This document shows, piece by piece, positions 53,574 through 61,466 of a DNA stretch of 64,000 nucleotides. The stretch spans positions 3,100,001 to 3,164,000 of the forward strand of contig NZ_CP057483.1 of the NCBI RefSeq assembly GCF_013836145.1, read 5' to 3'. Both the position numbers and the translations under genes were made by a program. Each line of letters starts with the position of its first letter. Within the stretch, counting starts at the first letter, position 1. Source of the DNA: Citrobacter sp. RHB25-C09. Lineage in GTDB: Bacteria > Pseudomonadota > Gammaproteobacteria > Enterobacterales > Enterobacteriaceae. The notes below the pieces were generated by a model, which was not told where the DNA came from, did not search any database, and saw only the letters and a list, made by a program, of their open reading frames with translations.

Positions 53574-54452
53574 TTACAGCAGACCGGCATGCTTAAGCGC
53601 CGCTTTGACAATATCCCGAGCACTGTTCGTGATCGGCGTCATCGGCAGACGCAGCGTATCGGTCGCCACCAGGCCCAACTCCTTACATGCCCATTTCACT
53701 GGGATTGGATTGGGTTCGACAAACAGTTTGTTGTGTAACGGCATCAGGCGCTGGTTAATCACCCGCGCTTCGGCAAATCGCCCTTCTGCCGCCAGTTTGC
53801 ACATTTCAGCCATTTCACGCGCAGCAACGTTTGACGTTACGGAAATGACGCCATGACCACCCAGTTGCATAAAGTCCAGCGTGGTCGCATCGTCACCGCT
53901 CAACAGCACAAAATCGTCTGAAACCAGCTCTTTGATCTGGTGAACTCGACTTAAGTTCCCTGTGGCCTCTTTAATCGCGACAATATTTTTTAATTCCGCT
54001 AAACGGCCAACGGTTTCCGGCAGCATATCGCAACCCGTGCGGGATGGCACGTTATACAGAATTTGCGGCAGGTCAGTATGTTCGGAGATGGCTTTAAAAT
54101 GCTGGAACAGGCCTTCCTGGGTCGGGCGGTTGTAGTAAGGCGTGACCGTCAGGCAACCCACAATACCGCTGTTATTAAAACGCTGCGTCAGGCTAATGGC
54201 TTCTGCGGTTGCGTTCGCGCCTGTTCCGGCGATCACCGGAATGCGTCCGTCGGCCAGCTCTACGGTCATCATCACTACGTCGCCATGTTCATCATGGCTC
54301 AGCGTGGCAGACTCGCCGGTGGTCCCCACAGAAACGATCGCCGATGTGCCGCTGGCGACATGATAATCAATCAGTTTTTTCAGGCTTGACCGGCAGACAT
54401 TACCTTTTTCATCCATCGGTGTGATAAGCGCGACAATACTTCCCGTGAACAT
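53574..54452 (-). CDS. dapA: 4-hydroxy-tetrahydrodipicolinate synthase
   Basis: The ATG at 54452 gives 292 residues; the open frame runs six codons further but AGGA fits this start. DapA condenses pyruvate and aspartate semialdehyde, the first committed lysine/diaminopimelate step. The Schiff-base lysine is Lys161 (IVAIKEATG), with Tyr133 and Thr44/Thr45 forming the proton relay (GTTGES). It is divergent from gcvR across 145 bases. Confidence 0.97.
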   Translation of the reverse strand: MFTGSIVALITPMDEKGNVCRSSLKKLIDYHVASGTSAIVSVGTTGESATLSHDEHGDVVMMTVELADGRIPVIAGTGANATAEAISLTQRFNNSGIVGCLTVTPYYNRPTQEGLFQHFKAISEHTDLPQILYNVPSRTGCDMLPETVGRLAELKNIVAIKEATGNLSRVHQIKELVSDDFVLLSGDDATTLDFMQLGGHGVISVTSNVAAREMAEMCKLAAEGRFAEARVINQRLMPLHNKLFVEPNPIPVKWACKELGLVATDTLRLPMTPITNSARDIVKAALKHAGLL

Positions 54453-54597
54453 GGGCCATCCTCTGTGCAAACAAGTTTCTCAATGGTACGTTTGGTACGA
54501 CAATAAAAGCAAGCGAACAGAGCCGTTCTGATTGTTGTATGCCGGTTTTTTTTATGCTTTCCTTATGATTAACCCACCTCTCTAAGGAAGAACAGGT

Positions 54598-55170
54598 TTG
54601 ACACTGTCATCACAACATTACCTGGTTATTACTGCGCTGGGTGCCGATCGCCCTGGAATTGTGAACACGATCACCCGCCACGTGAGCAGTTGTGGCTGTA
54701 ACATCGAAGACAGCCGCCTGGCCATGCTGGGGGATGAATTTACGTTTATCATGTTGTTGTCAGGTACATGGAATGCCATTACGCTGATCGAATCAACGTT
54801 GCCGCTAAAAGGCGCAGAGCTGGATTTACTGATTGTGATGAAGCGCACCACTGCCCGTCCGCGTCTGCCAATGCCTGCGACGGTATGGGTTCAGGTAGAT
54901 GTGCCGGATTCCCCACATTTAATTGAACGATTTACTGCCCTTTTCGACAATCATCAGATGAATATCGCGGAGCTGGTTTCTCGTACGCAACCTGCTGAAA
55001 ATGAAAGAGCTTCACAATTACATATTCAGATTACCGCCCACAGTCCGGGGCTGAACGATTCGGTAAATATTGAACAAGCCTTCAAAGCCCTATGTACAGA
55101 ACTCAATGCGCAAGGCAGTATTAACGTTGTTAATTATTCACAACATGATGAACAGGATGGAGTTAAGTAA
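54598..55170 (+). CDS. gcvR: Glycine cleavage system repressor GcvR
   Basis: This 190-residue protein starts at TTG (54598) with AAGGAAGAACAGG upstream. It has two ACT domains (about 8-85 and 92-175; HYLVITALGADRPGIVN opens the first). GcvR binds GcvA in low glycine and turns it from activator to repressor of gcvTHP. Its stop overlaps the bcp start by one base (TAATG). Confidence 0.96.
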   Translation: MTLSSQHYLVITALGADRPGIVNTITRHVSSCGCNIEDSRLAMLGDEFTFIMLLSGTWNAITLIESTLPLKGAELDLLIVMKRTTARPRLPMPATVWVQVDVPDSPHLIERFTALFDNHQMNIAELVSRTQPAENERASQLHIQITAHSPGLNDSVNIEQAFKALCTELNAQGSINVVNYSQHDEQDGVK

Positions 55171-55640
55171 TGAATCCACTGAAAGCCGGTGACATCGCAC
55201 CGAAATTTAGCTTGCCCGATCAAGACGGAGAACAAGTAAATTTAACCGACTTCCAGGGACAGCGTGTTCTGGTCTATTTCTATCCGAAAGCCATGACACC
55301 CGGCTGTACCGTTCAGGCCTGCGGTCTTCGCGATAACATGGATGAGTTAAAAAAAGCGGGAGTAGACGTGCTGGGTATCAGCACCGACAAACCGGAAAAA
55401 CTGTCCCGATTCGCCGAAAAAGAGTTGTTGAACTTTACCCTGCTATCCGATGAGGATCACCAGGTTTGCGAACAGTTTGGCGTTTGGGGTGAAAAATCCT
55501 TTATGGGGAAAACCTATGACGGCATTCACCGCATCAGTTTCCTGATTGATGCTGACGGCAAAGTTGAGCACGTCTTCGATGACTTCAAAACCAGTAATCA
55601 CCATGATGTGGTGCTGAACTGGTTGCAGGCTAACGCCTGA
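55170..55640 (+). CDS. bcp: Thioredoxin-dependent peroxiredoxin Bcp
   Basis: This 156-residue atypical two-Cys peroxiredoxin reduces H2O2 and organic peroxides. The peroxidatic cysteine is Cys46 and the resolving one Cys51 (TPGCTVQACGLRD). It is translationally coupled to gcvR. In E. coli the hyf operon begins after it; here it is followed by a BIME and the convergent iadA. Confidence 0.97.
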   Translation: MNPLKAGDIAPKFSLPDQDGEQVNLTDFQGQRVLVYFYPKAMTPGCTVQACGLRDNMDELKKAGVDVLGISTDKPEKLSRFAEKELLNFTLLSDEDHQVCEQFGVWGEKSFMGKTYDGIHRISFLIDADGKVEHVFDDFKTSNHHDVVLNWLQANA

Positions 55641-55706
55641 TGTAGCGCTACCGATTTACGCTTATCCGGCCTACCGTAACGAGTAGGCCGGATAAGGCGC
55701 TTATGC
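55641..55706. repeat. BIME between bcp and iadA
   Basis: Two facing REP units (CTTATCCGGCCTAC and GTAGGCCGGATAAGGCGC) lie between the convergent bcp and iadA stops, directly at the junction where this locus departs from the E. coli order. Confidence 0.85.
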
Positions 55707-55729
55707 ATTACACTCTGGCAAAACAGGAT

Positions 55730-56893
55730 TTACTCAAACGTCCCTTTCACGCACGCTTTCCCGTCCCGTACCACCATTTTGCCTTTCGCCCACAGATGGT
55801 TCACTTCCAGCGCTTCATTGAGTACCAGAAGATCGGCATCACAGCCCACGGCCAGACGACCTTTATGTTCAAGCCCTAAAAATTCAGCCACCGTGCGAGT
55901 CAACGGACATAGCGCCTGCGCCAGTGGTAAATGGTGTTGTTGAACCAACTGGCGAAGCGTTTCTGCCAGTGACTCAAATCCCGCCACGCCAATTCCCGTC
56001 AGGTTCCCCCGTTCATCAAACTTCGGCTGACTGCCGTTGCCGTCCGAACTCAGCGTAAGGCGCGACAGCGGAACCTCGCTCGCCAGCGCGGTCATAATTG
56101 CCGTGGCCGGATCGATCGGTTCATCAATGCTGCTGGTGATATCGATGTAGCCGCCGTCGAGCGCGTATTCCAGCGCCGCATGGAACAACGGCTCAGCGCG
56201 ATTGACGTGAGTGGGCAGTAGTTTAGTGATTGGTACATCCGAGTGCGCCAGGATTTCGTACAGTGGCTCCAGCATGCGTGGACTGCTTCCCATATGAAAC
56301 ACGCTGATGCCCGGCTTTTGTCCTAACAGGCCGCCCACGCGTGACTGTGCAGCCATGTTTGCCAGCGCAGCCGCCTGCGGCGCAGAAGATCGATGGTCAG
56401 AAATTGCGCACTTTACCCCAATGATTTTATCAATTAAGGCGACATCACGTTCGATGCTGTCAGTGATCGTGGGTGACGGAAGCGAATAGGCACCGGTTAA
56501 CATCCAGGCGCTGATCCCTTCGGTCTCCAGAGCACGGGTTTTCGCCAACAGGGATTCAGGATGGCGGGTAACGCCATCGGTACCCAGCAGCCCCACCACT
56601 GACGTGATACCCGCCTCCACCAGACGTGATAAGCGAACTTCAGGCGTTCGGGTATGCGGGCCCGCCTCACCGCCACCGCCAATCAGATGAACGTGCTGAT
56701 CGATAAAGCCCGGACAGACAACTGCGCCGTCAAGATCGACACACTGGCACCCCGGGAAATCTCCCGGCGCAATAGACGGCGCAATAGCCACAATTTTGCT
56801 TCCGGCGATGAGGATATCCTGTCGCCCAAGGTCTTCAGGCGCGTAGACGCGACCGTGCTGAAATAGCGTGAGATTCAGAATTGAACAGTTCAT
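55730..56893 (-). CDS. iadA: Isoaspartyl dipeptidase IadA
   Basis: The ATG at 56893 (SD AGGAAGG) gives 387 residues; the frame's upstream Met at 56929 would lie inside yjiG and is rejected. IadA hydrolyses beta-aspartyl dipeptides left when damaged proteins are degraded. All binuclear-zinc ligands of this amidohydrolase are present: His67 and His69 (QHVHL), carboxylated Lys161, His200, His229 and Asp284. It is the last gene of yjiH-yjiG-iadA, the same trio that clusters in E. coli at a different place. Confidence 0.93.
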   Translation of the reverse strand: MNCSILNLTLFQHGRVYAPEDLGRQDILIAGSKIVAIAPSIAPGDFPGCQCVDLDGAVVCPGFIDQHVHLIGGGGEAGPHTRTPEVRLSRLVEAGITSVVGLLGTDGVTRHPESLLAKTRALETEGISAWMLTGAYSLPSPTITDSIERDVALIDKIIGVKCAISDHRSSAPQAAALANMAAQSRVGGLLGQKPGISVFHMGSSPRMLEPLYEILAHSDVPITKLLPTHVNRAEPLFHAALEYALDGGYIDITSSIDEPIDPATAIMTALASEVPLSRLTLSSDGNGSQPKFDERGNLTGIGVAGFESLAETLRQLVQQHHLPLAQALCPLTRTVAEFLGLEHKGRLAVGCDADLLVLNEALEVNHLWAKGKMVVRDGKACVKGTFE

Positions 56894-56904
56894 AACCTTC
56901 CTTG

Positions 56905-57366
56905 TTAAACAATAAGTTGCATAACCCACAGAGAGAGCAGCGCATTAATGACGCACACGGTAATAATATGTGGATAGTAACGCGGATGAACGCCCGCCGT
57001 CCCCAGACAGCGTCCCACATTTTGTACCGGATTACCCATCAGATAGATAGCGGGCAGCAGGACGGTCGCATCATGACCAGAAAGCGAACCGGCAATAACC
57101 AGGCTGGCACAAACCCCAACGCCGCCGCCCATGCTCATGACCGCCGCCAGCAGTACGGTTGCCGACTCACCCGGTAACCCCCACAACGCCATCACGGGTT
57201 CAAACACCCGGCCAACAATATCCAGTAGCCCCGTGACTTTCAGTGCCTGAATAATCACAAAAGCCATGATCACGTTAGGTAACAAGCTGGTCGTGGCAAT
57301 AGTAAAACCGCGTCGCGCCCCGTCGATAAACAGGTCCATAACGTTTTTGCGTACTTGCGTGGTCAT
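56905..57366 (-). CDS. yjiG: Inner-membrane protein YjiG (SpmB-like)
   Basis: This 153-residue membrane protein matches E. coli YjiG nearly throughout (RKNVMDLFIDGARRGFTIA, MGNPVQNVGRCLGT). Three or four hydrophobic helices form a nucleoside-recognition/Gate-type domain as in spore maturation protein B. With YjiH it probably makes a two-part membrane complex. Function is unproven; adjacency to iadA suggests a link to isoaspartyl dipeptides. Its start is one base from the yjiH stop. Confidence 0.9.
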   Translation of the reverse strand: MTTQVRKNVMDLFIDGARRGFTIATTSLLPNVIMAFVIIQALKVTGLLDIVGRVFEPVMALWGLPGESATVLLAAVMSMGGGVGVCASLVIAGSLSGHDATVLLPAIYLMGNPVQNVGRCLGTAGVHPRYYPHIITVCVINALLSLWVMQLIV

Positions 57367-57367
57367 A

Positions 57368-58027
57368 TCAGGCCTCCTGCTGCAAACGACGATTTTCCAG
57401 TTGCGAAATCCACAGCCTTAGCAGGTTCGCACCAAGAAATTTGAATACCAGTATCACCGCCAGTGGCGTGATCACCGGAACTGTAATCGTCGTAAACAGG
57501 GCTGCACCGGAGGAAAAGTAGTTGGTGATACAAGCGCTGCCGCTGGTTTGCCAACAGGCAAAAATGGCGCGTTCCTGTTCAGAAATAGTGCCCTCCTCCG
57601 CCAGCTCTTTGGTCATGCCCGCCGCCGCGTCGGTATTTTGCACGTTAGCAATCAGCGCCAGAGAACAGATGCCAGGAATACCGAGTAGGGGGCGGAGGAT
57701 GGGCGTCATCAGTTGCTGCGCGGCGCGTAATCCGCCTAACCCTTCCGTCACGGAGATGATCCCCAGCGACAAAATCACTGAAGGCGCCAGTTCCAGAGCA
57801 AACAGAAAACCATCCTTCGCCCCGGAGCCCCCCGCGCCGCGAAACGACACTGCCGATTCTCCCGCCGCGTTGATCTGCCCAAAGGCACCGTTGAGCACGG
57901 TAAAATCAAATACGCGCCACCATTCGGTGCTTTTTGCAAACATGCCTGAAAAGAAAATAATAGTCATGAAAAAAGCGAGATACCCGCCCCATCCGACCTT
58001 TTGTTGCGTGTGTATGTTGTGACCCAT
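57368..58027 (-). CDS. yjiH: Inner-membrane protein YjiH (SpmA-like)
   Basis: The 219 residues contain about five membrane helices of the Gate/SpmA type; the block GICSLALIANVQNTDAAAGM and the hydrophobic N-terminal YLAFFMTIIFFSGMF are visible. It matches E. coli YjiH, slightly shorter. It is the first gene of the yjiHG-iadA operon. A good SD (CAGGAG) precedes the ATG. Function is unknown. Confidence 0.9.
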   Translation of the reverse strand: MGHNIHTQQKVGWGGYLAFFMTIIFFSGMFAKSTEWWRVFDFTVLNGAFGQINAAGESAVSFRGAGGSGAKDGFLFALELAPSVILSLGIISVTEGLGGLRAAQQLMTPILRPLLGIPGICSLALIANVQNTDAAAGMTKELAEEGTISEQERAIFACWQTSGSACITNYFSSGAALFTTITVPVITPLAVILVFKFLGANLLRLWISQLENRRLQQEA

Positions 58028-58149
58028 TGTTGTTCTCCTGTTGGTCTTTTCCTTAGGTGATAGAAATTCATCACGTCGGCCAAGTTAAAGACAAAAACAG
58101 AGAAAAACGACACTCGGTCGCCATATTCGGAAAACATTTAGGGAAGGAG
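58028..58149 (-). promoter_or_regulatory. Upstream region of yjiH-yjiG-iadA
   Basis: This gap holds the operon's promoter. An inverted repeat GTGAT-N8-ATCAC spans 58057-58074, about 30 bases before the ATG. The eight-base spacer is wrong for CRP, so it may be the operator of an unknown regulator or a leader hairpin. Confidence 0.4.
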
Positions 58150-58184
58150 AAAAATGCGCAATCCGGTGACAGAATGCCACCGGA
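58150..58184 (-). terminator. Terminator of perM
   Basis: The stem TCCGGTG/CACCGGA with a nine-base loop lies ten bases after the perM stop and is followed on the minus strand by a T5 tract (GCATTTTTC). Confidence 0.8.
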
Positions 58185-58193
58185 TGAACCTGC

Positions 58194-59258
58194 TTAAACC
58201 TCGTCAACCACCTGACCATCTGGCCAGGCGTGAACCACGGCTTTTATCAACGTTGCCAGCGGGATAGCAAAGAAAACGCCCCAGAATCCCCACAGACCGC
58301 CAAAAATAACCACGGAAAGGATGATGACTAACGGATGCAGGTTAACGGCTTCAGAAAACAGGACCGGTACCAGCAGGTTGCCGTCCAGCGCCTGGATAAT
58401 CAAATAGACCGCAAAGCAGCTCCAGAACTCGGTACCCAGACCAAACTGGAACAGCGCAACGCACACGACCGGAATGGTTACGACAAACGCGCCGATGTAC
58501 GGAATAAGCACAGAAAACCCCACCAGCACCGCCAGCAGTAACGAGTAGTTCAGCCCGAACAGCAGGAAGCCCAACCAGGTCGCAACACCGACCACCACCA
58601 TCTCGAGAACTTTTCCCCGGATGTAGTTGGTGATCTGCTGATTCATCTCTTTCCAGACCTGCCCCGCCAGCCCCCGGTTACGGGGTAAAATCCGGCGCAC
58701 CGCATTCAACATCTGCTCTTTGTCTTTGACAAGGAAAAAGACCATCAGGGGAACGAGTACCAGATAAACCGCCAGCGTCAGTAATCCAACCAGAGAGGCC
58801 AGTGAATATTTGACGACCGAATCGCCCATGGTCAGCATTCGGGAGCGCATGTTTTCCGCCATGGCATCGATAATGCCTGCATCCATTAATGCAGGATAAC
58901 GACGCGGCAAGGTGGCGGCAAAATCAGACAGTTTATTGAGCATGCCGGGCATATCGCGAATCAGGTAGATCCCCTGCTGCCACGCAACCGGCATGACTAC
59001 AAAGGCCATGAGCAGCAAAATGCCCACAAATACAATCAGCACAATGGACGTTGCCCAGCGGCGGGAACAGCCAATGGCTTCAAGCCGCATCGTCGGCCAT
59101 TCCAGCAGATAAGCCAGCACAATGGCAACCAGCAGCGGCGCCAGTAATCCGCTAAAAAAGAAAAGAATGCCAAAACCGGCAACCAGAATGACCAGCAAAG
59201 CAATCGCCTCGGGGTCACTAAAGCGACGGCGATACCATTGCATCAACATTTCGAGCAT
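58194..59258 (-). CDS. perM: AI-2E family transporter PerM
   Basis: This 354-residue membrane protein belongs to the AI-2 exporter (TqsA/PerM) family, with about eight helices; the first pair spans about 17-55. It matches E. coli PerM (YfgO) along its whole length. The substrate is unknown. It is divergent from bepA across a 222-base gap. Confidence 0.93.
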   Translation of the reverse strand: MLEMLMQWYRRRFSDPEAIALLVILVAGFGILFFFSGLLAPLLVAIVLAYLLEWPTMRLEAIGCSRRWATSIVLIVFVGILLLMAFVVMPVAWQQGIYLIRDMPGMLNKLSDFAATLPRRYPALMDAGIIDAMAENMRSRMLTMGDSVVKYSLASLVGLLTLAVYLVLVPLMVFFLVKDKEQMLNAVRRILPRNRGLAGQVWKEMNQQITNYIRGKVLEMVVVGVATWLGFLLFGLNYSLLLAVLVGFSVLIPYIGAFVVTIPVVCVALFQFGLGTEFWSCFAVYLIIQALDGNLLVPVLFSEAVNLHPLVIILSVVIFGGLWGFWGVFFAIPLATLIKAVVHAWPDGQVVDEV

Positions 59259-59480
59259 AAAACCTTCCCAAAGCTCAATAGCGGGATTGCGATCCCGAAT
59301 TGTATCGAAATGTCACAAAAAAGACTTCGCTTTTTATTGCTGTTTCGGGAAACTGAAAAGCCATTTGTTCGGGGTATTCATTGTCTGAATTCACCGTTAC
59401 ACTGCCATTGCTGGCGGAACGGGAACAATACTGCCCGGCATCGGTCAAATGACTATCTTAAAGAAAACAGGACAGAGGTT
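59259..59480. promoter_or_regulatory. Divergent perM/bepA promoter region
   Basis: The gap holds both promoters and the bepA SD (ACAGAGGTT). The bepA gene is part of the sigma-E regulon in E. coli. I could not pick out a clear GGAACTT-N16-TCAAA site; GGAACGGGAACAATACTG near 59418 with GGTCAAA at 59443 is the best candidate. Confidence 0.45.
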
Positions 59481-60944
59481 ATGTTCAGGCAGTTCAAGAA
59501 AAACCTGGTTGCTACCCTCATCGCTACGCTGACGCTCGGTCAGGTAGCTCCCGCGTTCGCCGATACGGCGGACACTTTGCCGGACATGGGAACCTCGGCA
59601 GCAAGTACGCTTTCCATCGGCCAGGAAATGCAGATGGGAGATTACTATGTGCGCCAGCTGCGCGGCAGCGCGCCGTTGATTAACGATCCGCTCCTTGTTC
59701 AGTACATAAACACCTTAGGAATGCGCCTGGTATCCCATGCGGATTCCGTCAAAACCCCTTTTCATTTCTTTTTGATTAATAACGACGAAATCAACGCCTT
59801 TGCCTTTTTTGGCGGAAATGTCGTCCTGCATTCAGCGCTGTTTCGTTATTCAGATAACGAAAGCCAACTCGCCTCAGTTATGGCGCACGAAATTTCCCAC
59901 GTCACCCAACGTCACCTTGCTCGCGCTATGGAAGATCAAAAGCGGAATGCGCCGTTGACCTGGGTGGGCGCATTAGGTTCGATCCTCCTCGCGATGGCCA
60001 GTCCTCAGGCGGGAATGGCAGCACTGACCGGTACGCTGGCGGGAACCCGTCAGGGGATGATCAGCTTCACTCAGCAAAACGAGCAGGAAGCGGATCGTAT
60101 CGGCATTCAGGTTTTACAACGCTCTGGGTTTGATCCTCAGGCTATGCCGACGTTTCTGGAAAAACTGCTCGATCAGGCGCGTTACTCCTCCCGACCGCCT
60201 GAAATTCTGCTGACTCACCCGCTTCCGGAAAGCCGCCTTTCGGATACTCGCAACCGTGCTAACCAGATGCGTCCGGTGGTGGTGCAGTCATCGGAAGATT
60301 TTTATATGGCAAAAGCGCGAACGCTGGGAATGTACAATTCCGGACGTAATCAGTTGACCGGTGACCTGCTGGATGAGTGGGCAAAAGGCAACGTGCGTCA
60401 GCAGCGCGCTGCACAATATGGCCGGGCGCTCCAGGCCATGGAAGCCAGCAAATATGATGAGGCGCGAAAAACGCTGCAACCGCTGTTGGCTGCGGAACCT
60501 GACAACGCCTGGTATCTTGACCTGGCGACAGATATCGACCTCGGACAAAAGAAAACCAGCGACGCGATTGCCCGACTGAAAAAAGCCCGCGATCTGCGCG
60601 TAAACCCCGTCCTGCAACTTAACCTTGCCAATGCCCTGCTTCAGGCTAACCAGCCAGGAGAAGCCGCGACGATCCTCAATCGCTATACGTTTAATAATAA
60701 AGACGACGGCAACGGTTGGGATTTACTGGCACAAACGGAAGCTGCACTGAATAATCGCGATCAGGAGCTGGCCGCTCGTGCTGAAGGCTACGCGCTGGCC
60801 GGTCGCCTCGATCAGGCTATCTCAATGCTGAGCAGCGCCAGTGCGCAGGCTAAACTGGGGAGCCAACAGCAGGCGCGGTACGATGCGCGTATCGACCAGT
60901 TGCGTCAGTTGCAGGAACGCTTTAAGCCGTACACTAAAATGTAA
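59481..60944 (+). CDS. bepA: Periplasmic chaperone-protease BepA
   Basis: The ATG at 59481 gives 487 residues, the E. coli length; the frame is open further upstream but without a start that would give a signal peptide. The signal peptide is about residues 1-27 (cleavage AFA/D). The M48 zinc motif HEISH supplies His136, Glu137 and His140; the third ligand lies in NEQEAD. The C-terminal TPR domain (about 310-480) contacts BAM. BepA helps LptD mature and degrades stalled outer-membrane proteins. It leads into yfgD, 12 bases on. Confidence 0.96.
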   Translation: MFRQFKKNLVATLIATLTLGQVAPAFADTADTLPDMGTSAASTLSIGQEMQMGDYYVRQLRGSAPLINDPLLVQYINTLGMRLVSHADSVKTPFHFFLINNDEINAFAFFGGNVVLHSALFRYSDNESQLASVMAHEISHVTQRHLARAMEDQKRNAPLTWVGALGSILLAMASPQAGMAALTGTLAGTRQGMISFTQQNEQEADRIGIQVLQRSGFDPQAMPTFLEKLLDQARYSSRPPEILLTHPLPESRLSDTRNRANQMRPVVVQSSEDFYMAKARTLGMYNSGRNQLTGDLLDEWAKGNVRQQRAAQYGRALQAMEASKYDEARKTLQPLLAAEPDNAWYLDLATDIDLGQKKTSDAIARLKKARDLRVNPVLQLNLANALLQANQPGEAATILNRYTFNNKDDGNGWDLLAQTEAALNNRDQELAARAEGYALAGRLDQAISMLSSASAQAKLGSQQQARYDARIDQLRQLQERFKPYTKM

Positions 60945-60956
60945 CCAGGATTCACC

Positions 60957-61316
60957 ATGGCAAAAACTGTTAAAATTTATCATAATCCGCGCTGCTCAAA
61001 GAGCCGCGAAACGCTTAGCCTCCTGCAATCTAAGGGCGTTGAGCCTGAAGTGGTGCTTTATCTCGAAACACCCGCTGATGCAGCGACGATCCATCAATTA
61101 CTGACGATGTTGGGCATGTCCAGCGCCCGCGATTTGATGCGCCAGAAAGAAGATCTCTATAAATCACTGAATCTTAATGATGAAAGGCTGACAGAAGATG
61201 CGTTGATCCAGGCAATGGTCGAGAATCCAAAACTGATGGAACGCCCGATTGTCGTCGCAAACGGTCAGGCGCGAATCGGTCGTCCGCCGGAACAGGTGCT
61301 GGAGATCATCGATTAA
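60957..61316 (+). CDS. yfgD: ArsC-family reductase YfgD
   Basis: This 119-residue protein is an arsenate reductase homologue with the catalytic Cys13 in HNPRCSKSRETL and the conserved RPIVVANGQARIGRPPE block near the C-terminus. It probably uses glutathione and glutaredoxin; its true substrate is unknown and no arsenic genes are nearby. It is co-transcribed with bepA. Confidence 0.93.
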   Translation: MAKTVKIYHNPRCSKSRETLSLLQSKGVEPEVVLYLETPADAATIHQLLTMLGMSSARDLMRQKEDLYKSLNLNDERLTEDALIQAMVENPKLMERPIVVANGQARIGRPPEQVLEIID

Positions 61317-61321
61317 TCGAC

Positions 61322-61355
61322 ATGCCGCAGTCGAAGATGACTGCGGCATTTCTTT
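61322..61355 (+). terminator. Terminator of bepA-yfgD
   Basis: The stem ATGCCGCAGTC/GACTGCGGCAT with a six-base loop is followed by TTTCTTT, directly after the yfgD stop. Confidence 0.9.
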
Positions 61356-61466
61356 CCCCCTCGTCGATTTTTCCCGAGCCTTCTCGCAATCTTTAATAAT
61401 GAAACGTTACTCCGTTTTATTACGTGGTAGCTTTCATTGTATTAATTAAAGAAGGAAAAGGATGTC

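Noticed and set aside
58194..59258. perM as a quorum-signal (AI-2) exporter
   Set aside because: The family name derives from TqsA; nothing in the sequence or neighbourhood ties this protein to AI-2, so no such function is claimed.
59238..59480. Upstream extension of bepA
   Set aside because: It would put 81 residues before a textbook signal peptide; the ATG at 59481 has a good SD and gives the family length.
60957..61316. yfgD as an arsenic-resistance gene
   Set aside because: It has the ArsC fold and cysteine, but no arsB, arsR or arsA is nearby and the gene is a conserved housekeeping partner of bepA.
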